Source: Terriglobia bacterium
GTDB taxonomy: Bacteria; Acidobacteriota; Terriglobia; UBA7540
Length of the DNA: 8,663 nt
Reading direction: 5' to 3'
Assembly (NCBI GenBank): GCA_030042795.1
Contig: JASHYZ010000301.1
Span: 1-8,663 of the forward strand
The position numbers and the translations under genes were made by a program. The notes under the pieces were generated by a model. That model made no database searches and was not told the origin of the DNA. It saw only the letters and a program-made list of their open reading frames with translations. Each line of letters opens with the position of its first letter. Position 1 is the stretch's first letter. Below are positions 5,748 through 8,663 of the stretch, in pieces.

Positions 5748-6650
5748 TCATGAGCCCAGAGTGGGATTCAATGCAGCCTCCACCAGATCGCCCAATTGTT
5801 TGGCGGTGAACTCGTTTCCTTCCAGATTGGTGATCAGATTTCCCTGACGATCAATGATGACGGTGTGGAGTGAATGGATGATCGTCCCTTCACCGGGTTT
5901 GTAAACGACACCGAACAAGCTAGTGACTTTCTTGATGGAAGGCGGCGGTCCGGTGAGGAAATGCCACGACGCCCCGTCCGCTTTCCAAATGCTTGCGTAT
6001 TTGGCCAGAACCTCGGGCTGGTCGTTTGTAGGGTCGAGCGTGACGGTGAGCAAGACGAGGTCATTCCCCATTTGCTTTCGGAAGCGCTTTTGGAGCTGCC
6101 CGAAGTTGTTGGAGAGGCGAAAGCAGAAATTAGGCAGCGAGCAGCCGGTGTAGACGAACGTCATGGCCACGATCTTGCCCCGGAACTGCGCTAGTGTCAC
6201 TCGCTGGCGGTTCTGATCCGTCAGTGAAAAGTCCGGAACATGCTGGCCGGGAGCTAACTCCACCTCGGACGATGCGTTTGAAAGCTCTTTTTCCACCGTC
6301 GCCAGGCGCATAGCGCCTTGCGGATCGGGTTCAACGCTGGCGAAGGAACGCACTCGAAGATTCTCGGCAAAAGATGAATCCTTCGTCACGATCAACGCGA
6401 AGTCCACCATCATACCGGGGCGCAGCCCGTCGAGCTCCCGGCGTTGCCGGACCTGCAGCGGCATCACCATAGCTTCCATGAAACCCGGAATCTCCTGGAT
6501 CGACAGAACGATTTCGTTGCGTTCCGGAATCACTTTCAAGACCAGTCCAGTCCCGGCGTAGCTCTGCGTTGCGGCGCCCGGCGAGGCGAGGACCAGCAAC
6601 GAGACGATGGCCACTCCTACGCCAGTCAGAAGCTGCGCTCTACGTTTCAT
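5748..6650 (-). CDS. SCO1/SenC-family copper protein with CusF-like domain
   Basis: A 300-residue exported copper/thiol protein. Order: signal peptide (Lys-Arg-Arg start, hydrophobic core 8-22, likely cut after Gly-Ala-Ala at 27); a CusF-like copper-binding domain at about 33-89 with IPGFMEAMVMP supplying Met58, Met61 and Met63; then a SCO thioredoxin-fold domain at about 132-295. SCO ligands are Cys170 and Cys176 (GCSLPNFC, spaced CX5C instead of the classic CX3C) and His259 in IIHSLHTVIID. SCO proteins deliver copper to the CuA site of cytochrome c oxidase or act as thiol-disulfide reductases; which applies here is open. The ATG at 6650 is chosen because it begins a good signal peptide and has AAGGGA about 10 bases upstream; an in-frame start at 6725 adds 25 unlikely residues. 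It lies downstream of the FG-GAP/ASPIC gene on the same strand, separated by a palindromic element. Confidence 0.93.
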   Translation of the reverse strand: MKRRAQLLTGVGVAIVSLLVLASPGAATQSYAGTGLVLKVIPERNEIVLSIQEIPGFMEAMVMPLQVRQRRELDGLRPGMMVDFALIVTKDSSFAENLRVRSFASVEPDPQGAMRLATVEKELSNASSEVELAPGQHVPDFSLTDQNRQRVTLAQFRGKIVAMTFVYTGCSLPNFCFRLSNNFGQLQKRFRKQMGNDLVLLTVTLDPTNDQPEVLAKYASIWKADGASWHFLTGPPPSIKKVTSLFGVVYKPGEGTIIHSLHTVIIDRQGNLITNLEGNEFTAKQLGDLVEAALNPTLGS

Positions 6651-6714
6651 GAATCTGCTTTCCCTTCGCCTCGAATGACGCGCGTGGATCAAGTCTCGCC
6701 TGCCTGCTTCCCTA

Positions 6715-6720
6715 AGTATA
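6715..6720 (-). promoter_or_regulatory. Weak candidate -10 box for the SCO gene
   Basis: TATACT on the minus strand lies about 65 bases upstream of the SCO ATG. No convincing -35 box is found 16-18 bases further up. If real, it would give the SCO gene its own transcript, independent of the FG-GAP/ASPIC gene. Confidence 0.2.
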
Positions 6721-6741
6721 GCCACACACGTGTCAGGGGAA

Positions 6742-6911
6742 GGGCGGGGCTTTCAGAGTCTGTGTGAAAACTCGCGCTTGACGATTGTCCAGGACGGACC
6801 CCCGCCTTCGCGGGGGTGACAGTGGTGGACTTAGACGCCCTATTCCGGCTTCGTCATTCCCGCGAAAGCGGGAATCCACGAGTTTTCACACAGACTCTTT
6901 CAACCCCGCCC
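6742..6911. repeat. Nested palindromic repeat element, copy 3
   Basis: Perfect 20-base outer arms lie at 6755-6774 and 6879-6898 (AGAGTCTGTGTGAAAACTCG and complement). After a short mismatch they extend to GGGCGGGG at 6742-6749 with CCCCGCCC at 6904-6911. Inside are two hairpins in opposite orientation: CCCCCGC at 6799-6805 with GCGGGGG at 6810-6816, and ATTCCCGC at 6856-6863 with GCGGGAAT at 6868-6875 around GAAA. The second fits the ATTCCC-N8-GGGAAT pattern of Neisseria dRS3 repeats. It sits between the FG-GAP/ASPIC gene and the SCO gene and could end or attenuate read-through; that is inference. Confidence 0.88.
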
Positions 6912-6946
6912 TTTCTCCGAATTGTCACTATAACTTGAGATCTTCA

Positions 6947-8663
6947 TCAACCCTGGTCCGCTGCTCGCTTGGGCAGCGGAATCTTCGGTCTGTTCAACGT
7001 CACATACTGATTAGCCGATTCCTGGATCGCAATCACCTGGTTCGATCGGACGCCGGAAAACACCTGGGTGGCGCCGATGGCCGGCCATGACACCTCAATC
7101 GATTCAATCTTCGCAGCCGGGCCTAAGCCGATGTGTTGCTCCAAAGGGCTCGCTCCAAAAGAGCCGCCGCTTCCCACGGTGCGATGAATGAAGCGGCGTC
7201 CGCGGCCCTCGTTTTGCACCGTCACCTTTATTCGGGTGCCAATGACCGCGCGGTTGCTCTTAACTCCCGTCAGTTTGATCCTAATCCAGTCGTTGGCGTT
7301 GCCGGGGTTCTTGAAGAACCGGAAGGCATGCCGGTCGCCGAGCGCCACACCGCCGATAACCGTCAGAATGTCTTGCTGACCGGTGTTGCTCATGTCGGCG
7401 AAAGCCACGCCGTGCCCTTTGTGCAGCTCTCCGGTGCCTGATGACGCCGTCACGTCCGCAAACCTTTTTCCTTCGTCATTGCGCAGCAAAACGTTGGGAA
7501 CCAATGACCCGTAGGACGGGTCGCCGGTCCCGAGATAGATATCAAGAAAGCCGTCGTTATCCACGTCTCCGAAGTTGGCTCCCATCGGTAGGAAGACTTT
7601 ATCCAGCCCAACATCCGAGGTGACGTCGTCAAAGGCGCCGTCCCTGGAGTTCTTGTAGAGCTTCAAAGTGATCGCGTTTGGCGGAAGACCGAGATAAGTG
7701 CGGATGGTTTCATCGACAGAGCCGGAATAGTAACTCGTCACAAACAGGTCAAGCCACCCATCATTGTCGTAGTCGAAGAACCAGGTGGTAAAGCTCTTTC
7801 CGAAGGGATCTTGCACACCCGCTTCGCGGGCAACCTCCTTGAAAGTATTGTTGCGATTGTTGTGGTATAGGAAGTTGTTGCTACTCAGGTTGGAAACGTA
7901 GAAATCGATGTACCCGTCGTTGTCGTAATCTCCCGCCACCACGCCTTTGGTAAACGCGATCCGATCTACGCCGGAGGAGGCAGAGATATCCTCGAAGGTT
8001 CCGTCACCCTTGTTCAGGAAAAGGTGACTGGGACCCCGTTCGTTGCCCACAAACAGATCGAGCAAGCCATCGTTGTTGATGTCGGCCCAAACGGCTGTTT
8101 GCGTTGCGATCAGTTCGGTCAAGCCCGCCTGCGCCGTCACGTCGGTAAAGGTGCCGTCGCCATTCCCGCGGAATAGCGAGAGTGGCAAGGGATACTCCCA
8201 CGCCCCGCGCAAAACCAGAACGTCCAGGTTGCCATCGTTGTTGTAGTCGCACTGAATCATATTCAGTCCGCCGATCTCTGCTTTCAGGCCCGACCGCTCG
8301 GTTTCATCACTGAAGGTTCCGTCGCCGTTGTTGCGAAAGTAGTGCAGCGGCTGCCCGGGAATTTGGTCGTTCATGTCTGACGTGATGATGTCGAATAATC
8401 CGCGATTTTCGAAATCATCAACAATGATCCCTCCCGAGGTCGACATGAACCCAAGACCCGCATCGGAAGCGACGTCGGCAAACCTTCCTATGGGCTCGGT
8501 CGATTTGAACCCGTCCAAGGGAATGACCTGCTTGGTCGAAACTGCGCTCGGGTACTTCCCGAGCGTCATGCAGGTTAGGTTCATCAGCCATCTTGCTTCA
8601 AGATCGTCGGGATCCTGCTCGAGGTATTTCTCGAAGTGATCGAGCGCCTTCTCGGAGTCGGAC
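6947..8663 (-). CDS. TPR/FG-GAP/ASPIC-UnbV (CRTAC1-family) protein, 5' partial
   Basis: The gene enters from the right edge: 571 codons are visible, first full codon at 8662, stop at 6947-6949. A start at the ATG at 8584 would be wrong, because the frame upstream reads a clear TPR half (SEKALDHFEKYLEQDPDD) leading into the following LEARWLMNL. After this come seven FG-GAP/VCBS repeats with calcium-loop motifs: DYNNDG, DINNDG, DYDNDG twice, DVDNDG, plus variant DFENRG and DMSNTG, at visible residues about 83-428. These alternate with GDGTF blade edges and should form a beta-propeller. Residues about 469-546 form an ASPIC/UnbV domain (SNRAVIGTRIKV, HIGLGPA, VSWPAIG). The family is usually secreted; its biochemical role is unknown. 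The missing N-terminus would hold the signal peptide and more TPRs. Confidence 0.93.
   Translation of the reverse strand, partial: SDSEKALDHFEKYLEQDPDDLEARWLMNLTCMTLGKYPSAVSTKQVIPLDGFKSTEPIGRFADVASDAGLGFMSTSGGIIVDDFENRGLFDIITSDMNDQIPGQPLHYFRNNGDGTFSDETERSGLKAEIGGLNMIQCDYNNDGNLDVLVLRGAWEYPLPLSLFRGNGDGTFTDVTAQAGLTELIATQTAVWADINNDGLLDLFVGNERGPSHLFLNKGDGTFEDISASSGVDRIAFTKGVVAGDYDNDGYIDFYVSNLSSNNFLYHNNRNNTFKEVAREAGVQDPFGKSFTTWFFDYDNDGWLDLFVTSYYSGSVDETIRTYLGLPPNAITLKLYKNSRDGAFDDVTSDVGLDKVFLPMGANFGDVDNDGFLDIYLGTGDPSYGSLVPNVLLRNDEGKRFADVTASSGTGELHKGHGVAFADMSNTGQQDILTVIGGVALGDRHAFRFFKNPGNANDWIRIKLTGVKSNRAVIGTRIKVTVQNEGRGRRFIHRTVGSGGSFGASPLEQHIGLGPAAKIESIEVSWPAIGATQVFSGVRSNQVIAIQESANQYVTLNRPKIPLPKRAADQG

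Noticed and set aside
5497..5847. 116-codon plus-strand frame in the tRNA-SCO gap
   Set aside because: It overlaps the 3' end of the SCO gene and the SCO remnant in antisense; composition is not protein-like.

Overview
The window looks like GC-rich chromosomal DNA from a soil or environmental bacterium, most likely Acidobacteriota. This is inferred from gene content and style: secreted TPR proteins, a sulfatase-like/TPR fusion, a CRTAC1-type FG-GAP/ASPIC protein, a CusF-SCO fusion, and many GTCATTCC-type palindromic repeats between genes. No rRNA or taxonomic marker gene is present to confirm it.

Layout. Bases 1-1078 contain no gene I can support; they hold a 146-bp palindromic element, an AT-richer stretch with three degenerate direct repeats, and two hairpins just beyond the end of the next gene. 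A minus-strand gene (1079 to about 2359) encodes an exported protein made of ten TPRs. Its 5' end runs into two abutting palindromic repeats (2291-2373 and 2371-2599), so its start is uncertain. Transcribed away from it on the plus strand is a two-gene unit: a small DUF104-type antitoxin-like protein (2675-2911), overlapped by 23 bases by a 710-residue exported sulfatase-superfamily/TPR fusion (2889-5021). A minus-strand tRNA-Val(GAC) lies at 5270-5347 with a plausible promoter. Behind it is a decayed remnant of a SCO gene (about 5430-5660), followed by the intact minus-strand SCO gene with an N-terminal CusF-like domain (5748-6650). A third palindromic element (6742-6911) separates this from a minus-strand FG-GAP/ASPIC gene (6947 to beyond 8663), which enters the window already inside an upstream TPR segment.

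How the genes may work together. All four large proteins are probably exported. The CusF-SCO protein should handle copper in the periplasm, probably for cytochrome oxidase assembly or thiol redox. The FG-GAP/ASPIC protein upstream on the same strand is a predicted extracytoplasmic beta-propeller of unknown role. The TPR protein and sulfatase/TPR fusion are scaffold-type and hydrolase-type envelope proteins of unknown substrate. No phage, IS transposase or CRISPR array is visible.

The least ordinary signals are (1) three nested palindromic elements in 8.7 kb whose terminal arms differ between copies yet stay self-complementary within each copy, and (2) a previously hidden SCO pseudogene next to its intact relative.
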